Below, piece after piece: positions 1-7,502 of a stretch of 64,000 bases of DNA. The notes beneath the pieces were generated by a model that was not told where the DNA came from, ran no database searches, and saw only the letters and a program-made list of their open reading frames with translations. This stretch comes from Prosthecobacter fusiformis (GTDB taxonomy: Bacteria > Verrucomicrobiota > Verrucomicrobiia > Verrucomicrobiales > Verrucomicrobiaceae): contig NZ_SOCA01000008.1 in NCBI RefSeq assembly GCF_004364345.1, positions 1 through 64,000 of the forward strand, written 5' to 3'. How positions within the stretch are numbered: position 1 is the stretch's first letter; the number at the start of each line of letters is the position of its first letter. The translations under genes and the position numbers were made by a program.

Positions 1-363
1 AAGGACGTTCTTTTTGCGCACCAGACCACCGTAGAAAAGAGCCAAGCCAGGAAGGGTCATGAAAATGACCAGGGCAGTGCTCGTCATCTGCCAGGCGTTA
101 TGGCCAGGGCCAGGGCCTGCGATGTTGGACTTCCACTCGACATCACCGTCTTTACCGGCCTGGCCGTTGGTGACGTATTTTTCCAAGTCAAAGATCCGCT
201 GCTCAACCGTTGGAGCGGCGGGTTCAGCAGCCGGAGCTTCAGCGGCTGGCGCTGGGGCTTCTGGGGCGGCAGTCTCCTGAGCTACCATATGGCCCAGGGA
301 AAAAAGAGTAGTGACAGCGAGACCGCACACAAAGGTGCGCCAAGAGCGGGTGACCGGAATCAT
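1..363 (-). CDS. amtB: Ammonium transporter (Amt family), 5' part; runs off the left edge
   Basis: Integral membrane channel that takes up ammonium. Only the first 121 codons are in the window. The start is the ATG at 363. Residues 1 to about 28 look like a signal peptide ([19 protein letters not shown]), as in many Amt proteins. An Ala/Pro/Glu-rich stretch and a short '[12 protein letters not shown]' segment follow. The first core helix is diagnostic: '[20 protein letters not shown]' then '[11 protein letters not shown]', the conserved Amt N-terminal helix and loop. The long periplasmic head before it is seen in some Amt proteins; its role is unknown to me. A sigma-54 promoter lies at 433-450, which fits nitrogen control. 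The rest of the gene, and any glnK partner, is outside the window. Confidence 0.93.
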   Translation of the reverse strand, partial: MIPVTRSWRTFVCGLAVTTLFSLGHMVAQETAAPEAPAPAAEAPAAEPAAPTVEQRIFDLEKYVTNGQAGKDGDVEWKSNIAGPGPGHNAWQMTSTALVIFMTLPGLALFYGGLVRKKNVL

Positions 364-432
364 AAGTGGTTGGTTATATGTTGAAGGTTAGCGGATGCGG
401 TTGGATCCGCTGAGCCATCAAAAATCAAACGG

Positions 433-450
433 AAGCACCATTCATGCCAA
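433..450 (-). promoter_or_regulatory. Sigma-54 (-24/-12) promoter of the ammonium transporter gene
   Basis: On the minus strand the sequence reads TTGGCATGAATGGTGCTT. The GG (448-447) and GC (436-435) are separated by exactly 10 nt, the strict spacing of RpoN promoters (consensus TGGCAC-N5-TTGC). The predicted transcription start, about 12 nt past the GC, leaves a leader of about 60 nt before the ATG at 363. Sigma-54 control of amt genes through NtrC-type activators is well known in proteobacteria. Its use here is inferred. Confidence 0.75.
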
Positions 451-529
451 GCCTTCATTTATTCATAACCCCTTGATCCACAAGCCTTTTTAGACCAACA
501 CAGTGCGCACATGAAGATTCTGAAACAGG

Positions 530-1396
530 TCATCCATCCAATACACCCATCTGCCCCTTCTGAAATTCCTCGAATGCCTGCTCGATCTCCTCATCCGTAT
601 TCATAACGAAGGGACCATGCCCCACCACGGGCTCGTTCAGCGGCTCGCCGTCCATGACCAGAAAATGAGTTTCCGCACGGGCATGGATATGGATGCTGTT
701 TCCCTCCTTTTTAAACATGACCAGATCTCCCTCCTCAGCCTGGCCTTCATCGTTGACCAAGATCTCTCCCGCCAGCAGCAGCAGGGCGGTCGTATGGCCA
801 TCCGGCACGGGCAGCGTCACCGTCTTCCCCGCCCCAAGGGTCACATCCCAAAGCTGAATGGGGGAAAACGTCTGGGCAGTGCCCGCGTGGCCATCGTATT
901 CCCCGGCGATCACCCGCAGGCTGCCCGCCCCGTCCGGCAACGCCACGGAGGGGATTTTTTCTTTGAGCAAAGTTTGGTAGCGGGCAGGAGCACCCTTGTC
1001 CGTAGAGCGTAGATTCACCCAAAGCTGCACCATCTGTAGCGTGCCGCCCTGACGGGTAAAATCAGCTGAATGGAACTCCTCATGGATGATCCCCCGCCCC
1101 GCCGTCATCCATTGCACATCCCCAGGGCCGATCTTGCCACCGCCGCCGCTGGAATCACGATGCTCCAGTTCCCCTTGGTAAACGATGGTCACCGTTTCAA
1201 AGCCCTTGTGCGGATGCGCCCCCACGCCGCGCTTTTCCTTTCCCGGGCGGAAGACGTGCGGGGCCGCATAATCAAGCAGAAGAAACGGGCTCAGCTCCCG
1301 GCCCAGGCCGTTGTAGTCAAAAACGGAGCGCACAGGAAAGCCGTTGCCCACCCAATGCATGGCGGAGCTGTGTTGGATACGATGGATCGATTTCAT
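530..1396 (-). CDS. Pirin family protein (cupin; possible quercetinase)
   Basis: Two-domain cupin of the pirin family, 288 residues from the ATG at 1396. The metal ligands expected in pirins are all present: H61 and H63 in 'HPHKGFETV', H105 and E107 in 'GRGIIHEEF'. The conserved 'MHWVGNGFPVRSVF' and 'LSPFLLLDY' segments are also there. Bacterial relatives such as YhhW have quercetin 2,3-dioxygenase activity, but the true substrate is unknown. An in-frame ATG at 1441 would add 15 residues; neither start has a clear ribosome site, and 1396 fits the family N-terminus better. The VOC gene (1466-1981) lies upstream on the same strand. Confidence 0.9.
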   Translation of the reverse strand: MKSIHRIQHSSAMHWVGNGFPVRSVFDYNGLGRELSPFLLLDYAAPHVFRPGKEKRGVGAHPHKGFETVTIVYQGELEHRDSSGGGGKIGPGDVQWMTAGRGIIHEEFHSADFTRQGGTLQMVQLWVNLRSTDKGAPARYQTLLKEKIPSVALPDGAGSLRVIAGEYDGHAGTAQTFSPIQLWDVTLGAGKTVTLPVPDGHTTALLLLAGEILVNDEGQAEEGDLVMFKKEGNSIHIHARAETHFLVMDGEPLNEPVVGHGPFVMNTDEEIEQAFEEFQKGQMGVLDG

Positions 1397-1465
1397 AGTT
1401 CTTAGATCGGTAGCGCAGTCTGGAGGGGATTCATCCGCCATCGGACCGCACAGGGGGTTGAAAAT

Positions 1466-1981
1466 TCAGTCGTTCGCCTGGAGCAGAGCCTGTAGATCCA
1501 GAGCACGTGTAAACATGGCCAAGCTGCCATCGGCATGGCGGGGCCATTCAGCCTCTGGCCGGTCCCAATAAAGCTCCACACCATTCTGGTCCGGGTCATG
1601 CAGATACAGCGCCATGCTCACGCCATGATCCGCTGCGCCATCCAGGGAGATGCCCGCCTTTTGCAATCGGCGCAGAGCATCCGCCAGGGCACTGCGGGTG
1701 GGGTAAAGGATGGCCGTGTGAAACAGTCCCGTCGTCCCCGGCGCAGGCGGCTTCCCCCCGCGGCTCTCCCAGGTATTCAGGCCGATGTGATGGTGATATC
1801 CGCCCGCCGAAATAAACGCCGCGTCTTTTCCATAACGCTGCATCAGCGTGAACCCCAGCACCCCTGTATAAAACTCCAGCGCCCGCTCCAGATCCGCCAC
1901 CTTCAGGTGGACATGACCGATGCGTACTTGCGGATGAATGGCCGGTGCTGCTTCAGGAATCATATTGCAACCATGACTCAT
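1466..1981 (-). CDS. VOC (glyoxalase/extradiol-dioxygenase fold) protein
   Basis: 171 residues. It begins with a typical VOC module: 'RIGHVHLKVADLERALEFYT' with the first metal-ligand His, then 'GLNTWESRG' and 'GLFHTAILYPTRSALADAL' with the second His, and 'YLHDPDQNGVELYWDRP' carrying the Glu ligand. This pattern matches the N-terminal half of CatE-like (catechol-2,3-dioxygenase-like) proteins. The family holds isomerases, dioxygenases and resistance proteins, so the reaction cannot be assigned. It precedes the pirin gene on the same strand with a gap of about 70 bp and is probably cotranscribed with it. Confidence 0.85.
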   Translation of the reverse strand: MSHGCNMIPEAAPAIHPQVRIGHVHLKVADLERALEFYTGVLGFTLMQRYGKDAAFISAGGYHHHIGLNTWESRGGKPPAPGTTGLFHTAILYPTRSALADALRRLQKAGISLDGAADHGVSMALYLHDPDQNGVELYWDRPEAEWPRHADGSLAMFTRALDLQALLQAND

Positions 1982-2048
1982 TCTATACTCCCCTAAAATG
2001 CCAGTTCCTTGGCCTCAGCATGTTTGTGCTTTGGTCTAGGATATAAAC

Positions 2049-2086
2049 AAAGACCCGCAGCACCGTTCGGCCACTGCGGGTCTTTT
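2049..2086 (-). terminator. Rho-independent terminator after the 2112-3227 esterase gene
   Basis: A perfect 12-bp inverted repeat, AAAGACCCGCAG (2049-2060) and CTGCGGGTCTTT (2074-2085), with a 13-nt loop. It starts about 25 bp past the stop codon of the minus-strand esterase gene. A/T stretches on both sides could let it work in either direction. Confidence 0.85.
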
Positions 2087-2111
2087 CGAATCTGTTTGGT
2101 GCGGTCGCTTC

Positions 2112-3227
2112 TTATTCAGCGGCTGTTTTGCGGATGGGCAGCATCTTTTGAGCAAAGGCGGCGGTGAGCTGATTGGAGGCGAAGCTGATAGCCGCACGAG
2201 CAGAGTCCACCACAGCAGCCATGCCGAAAAATTCGTGGGTCACACCTTCGTAGTTTTTGAGGGTGACGGTCACGCCTTGTTCCTTCAGTGCTGCGGCCAG
2301 CTTTTCACCATCGGAGCGCAGAGGGTCGATATCGGCGGTGATGATGGTGGTGGGTGGGCAGCTTTTCAAAGCGGCACCGGCCAGGGCAATGGAAAGCAGG
2401 GGATCCTTCGCATCCGCAGGGCTGGCCAGCGTGTGCTTGGCGAACCACTGCATCATCGGCAAGTTTAGGGGCTTGGCATTGGCGTGTTCACGATAGGAGG
2501 GCGTGTCCATGGTGGTTGCATCTGTCACCGGATAGACCAGCACTTGGTGCCGGGGCAATGGCAGGCCCTGGCGGGCGGCCATGAGGCTGACCCCCGCTGC
2601 CAGATTGCCACCAGCACTTTCACCTACCACGGCGACGCGGGACGCATCCCCGTTTAGCTCCTTGGCATTTTTCAGCAGCCATTGATACGCGGCAAAGACA
2701 TCATCATGCGCCGCCGGAAACTTATGCTCCGGGGCCTGCCGATAATGCGTGGAGACCACCACCATCCCGCCAGCATTGCAGAGCGCGCGTGGGGTGGCAT
2801 CATACGTATCCAGATCAGCAATGACCCAGCCGCCCCCATGGATGTATAGCACCATGGGAAAAGGGCCCTCACCAGCAGGGGTATAGATGCGCACCTTCAC
2901 ATCCACATCCCCATACTTGAAGGTTTCATTTTCCACATCGGCCACTTCTTCAGGAGCCTTAATGTCACGTTTTTTGATGAGGCTGGCGACAGCATCCGCA
3001 GGGCCGGGCTGCTTACGTGCCTCCGCTGGAGTCAGTGTTTCCAGCGGCTTGGGATTGAGCGCGGTCAGCTCATCGAGAACGGCCTGCATCTGGGGGTTTG
3101 GCACCGCCACAGAGGCTGCCGGGGTTTCGGTCTGCGCAGTCAAGGAGCCGCAGGTGAGAAGCATGGCAGCGATGCCTGCCGCCCCCTTGGCAATGCGGGG
3201 GATGGATGAGCGTGTGAAGTTTTTCAT
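2112..3227 (-). CDS. Secreted alpha/beta hydrolase of the hormone-sensitive-lipase type
   Basis: 371 residues. Residues 1 to about 32 form a signal peptide (RIAKGAAGIAAMLLTCGSLTA), so the enzyme is exported. The fold is family IV esterase: oxyanion motif HGGG at 130-133, nucleophile S204 in 'GESAGGN', an acid in 'DIDPLRSDGE' and a His in 'THEFFGM' near the C-terminus. Such enzymes cleave short-chain esters. The natural substrate is unknown. It is transcribed away from the NTF2-like gene at 3514 across a 286-bp shared promoter region, and ends in a strong terminator. Confidence 0.9.
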   Translation of the reverse strand: MKNFTRSSIPRIAKGAAGIAAMLLTCGSLTAQTETPAASVAVPNPQMQAVLDELTALNPKPLETLTPAEARKQPGPADAVASLIKKRDIKAPEEVADVENETFKYGDVDVKVRIYTPAGEGPFPMVLYIHGGGWVIADLDTYDATPRALCNAGGMVVVSTHYRQAPEHKFPAAHDDVFAAYQWLLKNAKELNGDASRVAVVGESAGGNLAAGVSLMAARQGLPLPRHQVLVYPVTDATTMDTPSYREHANAKPLNLPMMQWFAKHTLASPADAKDPLLSIALAGAALKSCPPTTIITADIDPLRSDGEKLAAALKEQGVTVTLKNYEGVTHEFFGMAAVVDSARAAISFASNQLTAAFAQKMLPIRKTAAE

Positions 3228-3513
3228 GTCAGAGTGAAGTTTCGTTTTCCAACGGCTTGCGGTGTCCTTTCAACATGAAGCACCCGCTCGGTTGACCGCT
3301 GAAGACAAAGGTGTTCGGCGGTGTGTCGGAAAGCGGTTGCATGCAATGCGCCTGCGGGATGAATCTTATTAGGCGCGACAGGTGTGCCATCCCCGATTTT
3401 ATCCAGGCAGCGGCAGAGATGTGTTTCTTCAAAAATATAAACCAAACCCTCCTGACATAGGATTGTCAGGCGCCTCTGGCATCCTCTCACTCAGCTTAGG
3501 AATAACCAAAAAG

Positions 3514-3843
3514 ATGAATACCGAACCCACTCCAGTGATCACCCGTTTTATTGAAGCCATGAACGCCCAGGATGGTGCCGCCTTTGTCACCTTGTTCACA
3601 CCGGCCGCCATCGTCCATGATGAAGGACACACCCACCAGGGCCACCCGGAGATCCAGGCCTGGATTGAAAAAGCCTGGTCCAGCTATTCCCCCAAGGTGG
3701 AATTGCGAGATGTGCTGACGGCTGGCCCCAGCACTGTCTTTGCTGGCGAGGTTTCGGGCTCATTTGATGGCAGCCCCATCGTGCTGAAGCATCACCTGAC
3801 CATCGCGGATGATCTGATCACGGAATTGCAGATCGCCCCCTGA
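3514..3843 (+). CDS. NTF2-like / SnoaL-like small protein
   Basis: 109 residues from the ATG at 3514. The sequence 'VITRFIEAMNAQDGAAFVTLFTPAAIVHDEGHTHQGH' followed by 'IQAWIEKAW' has the order of a SnoaL/NTF2 cone-fold domain: an N-terminal helix, 'D', then 'G...I..W' and a C-terminal sheet. Members act as isomerases or hydratases, or as binding pockets. No catalytic role can be named from sequence. It is followed 112 bp later by an oxidoreductase gene on the same strand. A longer in-frame reading from 3382 has no family support. Confidence 0.85.
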   Translation: MNTEPTPVITRFIEAMNAQDGAAFVTLFTPAAIVHDEGHTHQGHPEIQAWIEKAWSSYSPKVELRDVLTAGPSTVFAGEVSGSFDGSPIVLKHHLTIADDLITELQIAP

Positions 3844-3955
3844 GAACCGGGAATAAAAGTCCCGCCGGTGGCTCTGACGATGCACCTGACTACGACGGCT
3901 GAATGCCGCTGAATCCGTTGCATCGTCACCCCTCATCGCCATCGTTCACTCAACC

Positions 3956-4969
3956 ATGAAAGCCATCAGCTTCCACCAATCCCTGCCCTGCCAAGATCCT
4001 GAAAGCCTCGTCGATGTGACCCTCGCTGAACCTGTTCCGGGGCCTCGTGATCTGTTCGTGGAAGTGCGGGCCATCTCGGTGAATCCGGTGGATACCAAAA
4101 TCCGTGGTGGCGGCGGACCCGTGAGCCCTGGCCAGGCACTGAAAATCCTGGGTTGGGACGCCGCCGGGATCGTCAAAGCCGTGGGGGATGAAGTGACGCT
4201 TTTTGCCCCTGGGGATGAGGTCTATTATGCAGGTGACGTGGACCGCCCAGGCTCCTATGCAGAGCTGCAATGCGTGGATGAAAGACTGGTCGGTAAAAAG
4301 CCAAAAACGCTGAGCTTTGCGGAAGCTGCCGCACTGCCGCTCACCACCATCACCGCCTGGGAAATGATGTTTGATCGCATGCGCATCAGCGCCACGGAGC
4401 CGGGCGCCATCCTCATCGTCGGCGGGGCAGGCGGAGTCGGCTCCATCGCCATCCAGCTAGCCAGACAGCTCACCGCTTTAACCGTCATCGCCACCGCTTC
4501 ACGCCCAGAGACTCAGGCCTGGTGCCTGCAGATGGGTGCCCATCATGTGATTGATCATGGCCAGCCACTGGCCGCCCAGATCAAAGCCCTGGTGCCGGAT
4601 GGACTGACCCATGTGCTGGCGCTGACGAAAACGGAAGATCACTACGATGAAATCATCGAAGCCATGGCCCCGCAGAGCGCCATCGCCCTCATCGAAAATC
4701 CGGCCCGGCCTCTGGAACTGACAAAGCTCAAGGCCAAGAGCATCTCCCTGCACTGGGAGTTCATGTTCACCCGCGCCCGTTATCAGACGCCGGATATGGG
4801 CAAGCAGGGAGAGCTTCTCATCGAAGTGTCACGCTTGGCGGATGCAGGCCAGATCCAGACCACTTTAAAAACGGACCTCAGCCCGATCAATGCCGCGCAA
4901 TTACGCCAGGCCCATGCGCTTATCGAAAGTGGCCGTAGCATTGGCAAGGTGGTGTTGGCGGGCTTTTAA
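3956..4969 (+). CDS. Quinone-oxidoreductase-like MDR protein ('zinc-binding ADH family' subfamily)
   Basis: 337 residues, full length for the family. The N-terminal GroES-like domain starts 'MKAISFHQSLP' and has 'EVRAISVNPVDTKIR'. The NAD(P)-binding Rossmann motif is 'ILIVGGAGGVGSIAIQLA'. The opening closely resembles the medium-chain reductase subfamily called 'zinc-binding alcohol dehydrogenase family protein' in databases. The catalytic zinc Cys/His set is not evident, so it is probably a zinc-free NADPH:quinone or enone reductase. It may share a transcript with the NTF2-like gene upstream. Confidence 0.9.
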   Translation: MKAISFHQSLPCQDPESLVDVTLAEPVPGPRDLFVEVRAISVNPVDTKIRGGGGPVSPGQALKILGWDAAGIVKAVGDEVTLFAPGDEVYYAGDVDRPGSYAELQCVDERLVGKKPKTLSFAEAAALPLTTITAWEMMFDRMRISATEPGAILIVGGAGGVGSIAIQLARQLTALTVIATASRPETQAWCLQMGAHHVIDHGQPLAAQIKALVPDGLTHVLALTKTEDHYDEIIEAMAPQSAIALIENPARPLELTKLKAKSISLHWEFMFTRARYQTPDMGKQGELLIEVSRLADAGQIQTTLKTDLSPINAAQLRQAHALIESGRSIGKVVLAGF

Positions 4970-5029
4970 ACCTGACTGATTCACCACCGCTGCCTTCCTG
5001 CAAATCGCAAGTCTAACCAGCGGATTTGA

Positions 5030-5052
5030 TTGCAAAACGCAGCTGTTTGCAA
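5030..5052. promoter_or_regulatory. Inverted repeat, possible activator site
   Basis: TTGCAAA (5030-5036) and TTTGCAA (5046-5052) form a perfect 7-bp inverted repeat with a 9-bp spacer. Its centre is about 105 bp upstream of the start predicted for the sigma-54-like promoter at 5119, a usual distance for an enhancer-binding protein site. The activator is unknown. No such regulator is encoded in the window. Confidence 0.35.
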
Positions 5053-5118
5053 CCCTGCCAGACTCAGATGAAATTCGCAAGAATCTCACGCTGAACATGT
5101 TACGCCAATCGCTCTCCT

Positions 5119-5136
5119 TTGGCACTGTCTATGCAC
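5119..5136 (+). promoter_or_regulatory. Sigma-54-like promoter in an intergenic region
   Basis: The sequence TTGGCACTGTCTATGCAC has the GG (5121-5122) and GC (5133-5134) 10 nt apart, with a perfect TTGGCAC -24 box. The -12 box is ATGC rather than TTGC. Transcription would begin near 5146, just before two hairpins and a micro-ORF. No conventional gene follows on this strand. Confidence 0.5.
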
Positions 5137-5152
5137 TAATTAGCAATTACTG

Positions 5153-5211
5153 GTCGCCCCCTTAGTTTGATTCGCTGTCCGTGAGAGCAAGAGCAAACGG
5201 GGGCAAGCGAC
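5153..5211 (+). ncRNA. Predicted structured leader, stem-loop 1
   Basis: Three nested helices: GTCG (5153-5156) with CGAC (5208-5211), CCCCC (5157-5161) with GGGGG (5199-5203), and GTTTG (5165-5169) with CAAAC (5194-5198). They are separated by a TTA bulge and a CAAG bulge. Fourteen base pairs in register are unlikely by chance. A T-run (5222-5225 region) follows. I do not recognise a known riboswitch class. Confidence 0.4.
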
Positions 5212-5233
5212 TGGTGCAAATTTTTAGACTTTC

Positions 5234-5310
5234 GTCGCTCCGGGCCTGTCGGAGTGGTTTGATGGATTCGGGAGATCTTTCATAACCACTCCGCAGGCCG
5301 GAACGGCGAC
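5234..5310 (+). ncRNA. Predicted structured leader, large hairpin 2 (or REP-like palindrome)
   Basis: The arms 5234-5259 and 5284-5310 are nearly perfect reverse complements with a 24-nt loop. The stem ends in GGAGTGGTT paired with AACCACTCC and contains GGCCTG paired with CAGGCC plus one or two mismatches. It lies 31 bp upstream of the micro-ORF at 5342. It could be part of a structured 5' leader or a stand-alone palindromic repeat. Confidence 0.45.
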
Positions 5311-5341
5311 CAACTGCGACACTTCTCCAGTTTTCCTGACC

Positions 5342-5419
5342 ATGATTTTTGACCTCGTCCTCATCATCGCCTTATCAGGTGCCTTCGGCTTCACCGCAGC
5401 TTATACGCTGACACCTTGA
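5342..5419 (+). CDS. Possible 25-residue membrane peptide (KdpF-like?)
   Basis: ATG at 5342 to TGA at 5419. The peptide begins MIFDLVLIIAL and ends AAYTLTP; it is almost entirely hydrophobic and would form one transmembrane helix. Its size, 'MIFD' opening and 'Y-x-L-x-P' ending resemble KdpF, the small subunit that stabilises the Kdp potassium ATPase. No kdpA follows, however: repeats and a convergent gene come next. It may be a stranded remnant, a free-standing small membrane protein, or chance. There is no clear ribosome site. The promoter and hairpins upstream are the main reason to list it. Confidence 0.3.
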   Translation: MIFDLVLIIALSGAFGFTAAYTLTP

Positions 5420-5437
5420 GCGGTCGTGCAGATGAAG

Positions 5438-5706
5438 CGATGGATGTTTGACGCTCGACTTAGCCGCAGAGGGGCGGAGGAGCAGAGAGGGCTAATTTTT
5501 TGTTAGGCACGGAGGTTAAAAAGCCCCCCTCAAGCATGCAGGCAGGAGTGCCCGCATCACTTTCTGGCTCCACGCTACGAATGGCCAATTGATGAGTATT
5601 CTTCCTTCATCTCTCTGCCTGCTCTGCCCCTTGGCCTCTTTGCGGTGAATCGATCGATGTTTAATGCCCGCCTTACCCGCAGAGGGGCGGAGGAGCAGAG
5701 AGGGCC
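5438..5706. repeat. Interspersed repeat family, two direct copies plus an inverted relative
   Basis: A 55-bp unit occurs at 5438-5492 and 5651-5705. The two copies share CGAT..GATGTTT at the left and an identical 28-bp core around GCAGAGGGGCGGAGGAGC (cores about 5464-5491 and 5677-5704). Between them, 5613-5648 carries a diverged copy in the opposite direction (CTCTCTGCC.. to ..TTTGCGG), so 5613-5702 can fold as an imperfect hairpin. The right copy ends 12 bp short of the stop codon of the esterase gene at 5717. It resembles a REP/BIME-type intergenic family. Confidence 0.7.
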
Positions 5707-5716
5707 AAGCTGTCTA

Positions 5717-6511
5717 TTATGGTGCAGCTTTCGTGTGCGCTTTGAAGAACTTCACGATGATTGGCGAGGTGTCCTTGCGGAATTCATGCCCTCCCGGATG
5801 CAAGGCGGTGACGACTGGATTTCCCCGAGTGGATGGGTAAATGGTGCACCGGTCATCCGCCTCCCAGGTCTGCCCGGCAGCGCATTCATTCAGACGTTTC
5901 AGCACTTCGATCGTCGCCTTCTGCCAGGTGAACTTCACTAGCGGATCATTCTCCCCCGCGATGTGCATGACCGGTTTTGGCTTGAGCAGTGACATCACTT
6001 TGGGTGCTGCCGAGGCTGAAGGAGCCACGGCAGCGAATACATCGCCACGCGTCCCCCAGAGCAGGTAGGTGAAGCCGCCCCCGTTGGAATGCCCCGTCGA
6101 ATAAATGCGCCGCTCATCCACCTTCAAATCCGCCTTCAGACTGGCTAAAACGGCATCGAAGAATTTTAGATCGCGGTCTTCCATCGCCCCTGGTCCAGAC
6201 TGCCAGCCGGGCTTTTTCCCTTGAGGATCTGTCAATTGCCCCGGCGTATTCAGCCCCTGCATGTAAACCACCACCGCCTCCGGCCATAGGGACGGGAAAG
6301 GAAACATCCGGGAAGCGTTTCGCATGTTTCCGCCATGGCCATGAAAAGCAAAGATCAAGGGGGAGGGTTCCCTCAATGCCTGCGGCGGGACATAGAGCAG
6401 CGCCTCACGATTGACTTCATCCACCATCCAGGTTCTGGACTGCAAAGACTCGGCTGCATGGAGGCTGGCAGCGGCCGTTAATAGAATGAGAAAGGAAAAT
6501 ACCCGGTTCAT
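5717..6511 (-). CDS. Secreted PHB-depolymerase-like esterase (LpqC type)
   Basis: 264 residues from the ATG at 6511, beginning with a signal peptide (MNRVFSFLILLTAAASLHA). An alpha/beta hydrolase with 'LIFAFHGHGGN' as oxyanion region, nucleophile Ser in 'STGHSNGGGF', an Asp in 'GENDPLV' and a His in 'HPGGHEF'. This matches the LpqC/polyhydroxybutyrate depolymerase-like esterases, including the feruloyl-esterase relatives. The substrate is probably a polymer-bound ester, but this is inferred. An in-frame start at 6553 adds 14 residues before the signal peptide and is less likely. Its 3' end abuts the repeat at 5651-5705. Confidence 0.88.
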   Translation of the reverse strand: MNRVFSFLILLTAAASLHAAESLQSRTWMVDEVNREALLYVPPQALREPSPLIFAFHGHGGNMRNASRMFPFPSLWPEAVVVYMQGLNTPGQLTDPQGKKPGWQSGPGAMEDRDLKFFDAVLASLKADLKVDERRIYSTGHSNGGGFTYLLWGTRGDVFAAVAPSASAAPKVMSLLKPKPVMHIAGENDPLVKFTWQKATIEVLKRLNECAAGQTWEADDRCTIYPSTRGNPVVTALHPGGHEFRKDTSPIIVKFFKAHTKAAP

Positions 6512-6581
6512 GCAACCATGGAACACCGCCCAGGCGCACGGGTTGCACCTCAAAATTCAGTTCCGCTGCTTCACACAACCA

Positions 6582-6613
6582 CAAAAAAGCCCCGCTTTGC
6601 AGCGGGGCTTTTG
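6582..6613 (-). terminator. Rho-independent terminator of rplM-rpsI
   Basis: GCCCCGC and GCGGGGC arms with flanking A/T form an 11-bp stem (AAAAGCCCCGC 6585-6595, GCGGGGCTTTT 6602-6612). On the minus strand it is followed by a run of T. It lies about 35 bp past the rpsI stop. Confidence 0.9.
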
Positions 6614-6646
6614 AAAACAAAACAACGAAACAACGAACGCCAGCGG

Positions 6647-7039
6647 TTAACGCTTGGAGAACTGGAAGCGCTTGCGGGCACCTGGGCGACCTGGCTTCTT
6701 ACGCTCTTTAGCACGGGAGTCACGGGTCAGAAGGCCAGCCTTCTTGAGAATGCCACGATGCTCAGGATTCACAGTGATCAATGCGCGGGAGATGCCCAGC
6801 TTGACTGCGCCGACCTGACCGGTGATGCCACCGCCGCAGGCGTTGACATTGAAATCGAACTGCTGACGTGTGTTAGTCAGGGCCAGGGGGGTCAGGATCT
6901 GGTTCTGCAGGGCGACAGTCGGGAAGTATTCTTCGAAGTCGCGACCGTTGACCGTGATGGATCCGGAACCGGCCAGGATGTGCACGCGGGCGATGGCGGT
7001 CTTGCGGCGGCCAGTGGCGTTGGTGATGGGCTTGCTCAT
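6647..7039 (-). CDS. rpsI: Ribosomal protein S9
   Basis: 130 residues, full length. The family signatures are present: 'ATGRRKTAIARV' at the start, 'GGGITGQVGAVKLGISRAL' in the middle, and a C-terminal tail ending 'GARKRFQFSKR', which reaches the P-site tRNA in the 30S subunit. It follows rplM by 25 bp, the usual L13-S9 operon. A strong terminator follows. Confidence 0.98.
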   Translation of the reverse strand: MSKPITNATGRRKTAIARVHILAGSGSITVNGRDFEEYFPTVALQNQILTPLALTNTRQQFDFNVNACGGGITGQVGAVKLGISRALITVNPEHRGILKKAGLLTRDSRAKERKKPGRPGARKRFQFSKR

Positions 7040-7064
7040 GTAACGTGAATCTTAGAGGCTGAAA

Positions 7065-7502
7065 TTAGGCGACCACTGTGAATGGCTTTGGGTTCTGAGC
7101 AACGTGAGGATGCTCTTCACCGGCGTACACTTTCAGCTTGGTGATGATAGCGTTGCCCAGGCGGTTGTGGGGGACCATGCCTTTGACAGCGCGGTGCACG
7201 AGGAGAATAGGGCGGCGCTGGCGGACTTTTTCCACCGTCTCCACCTTCTGGTTACCGATGAAGCCACCACGCTTGCTGGTGTAAGTCTTCTGCTGCTCTT
7301 TTTTACCCGTCACGCGGACTTTGTCAGCATTGATGACGACGACGAAATCACCCGTGTCCACATGGGGGGTGAATGTAGGGCGGGTCTTGCCACGGATCAG
7401 GTTAGCGGCGGCCACGGCGACCTGGCCCAGGACTTGGTCCTTGGCGTCAATGACCCACCATTGGCGGTTCATGTCGTGGGCTTTGGCAGAGAATGTCTTC
7501 AT
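7065..7502 (-). CDS. rplM: Ribosomal protein L13
   Basis: 145 residues from the ATG at 7502 (MKTFSAKAHDMNRQWWVIDA). Typical motifs are 'LGQVAVAAANLIRGKTRPTFTPHVDTGDFVVVINA' and 'AVKGMVPHNRLGNAIITKLKVY'. It is an early-assembling protein of the 50S subunit and is cotranscribed with rpsI. An upstream in-frame start at 7583 would add an unrelated 27-residue leader and is rejected. A small hairpin (GCGAGA/TCTCGC, 7560-7580) lies in its leader and might be part of an L13 autoregulatory leader, which is inference. Confidence 0.98.
   Translation of the reverse strand: MKTFSAKAHDMNRQWWVIDAKDQVLGQVAVAAANLIRGKTRPTFTPHVDTGDFVVVINADKVRVTGKKEQQKTYTSKRGGFIGNQKVETVEKVRQRRPILLVHRAVKGMVPHNRLGNAIITKLKVYAGEEHPHVAQNPKPFTVVA

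Larger units (their letters stand above)
4970..5716. other. Gene-poor intergenic region with structured elements
   Basis: This 747-bp gap between an oxidoreductase gene and a convergent esterase gene has no conventional gene. From left to right it holds a 7-bp inverted repeat (5030-5052), a sigma-54-like promoter (5119-5136), a stem-loop (5153-5211), a larger hairpin (5234-5310), a 25-codon hydrophobic ORF (5342-5419) and a repeat family (5438-5706). Each is listed separately. Confidence 0.6.

Noticed and set aside
5153-5310. A known riboswitch, such as the c-di-AMP (ydaO) type, as expected before kdp genes
   Set aside because: The conserved ydaO sequence blocks are not present, so only an unnamed structure is reported.
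5342-5716. A full kdp operon behind the KdpF-like peptide
   Set aside because: No kdpA sequence follows; the DNA after the peptide is repeats and a convergent esterase gene.
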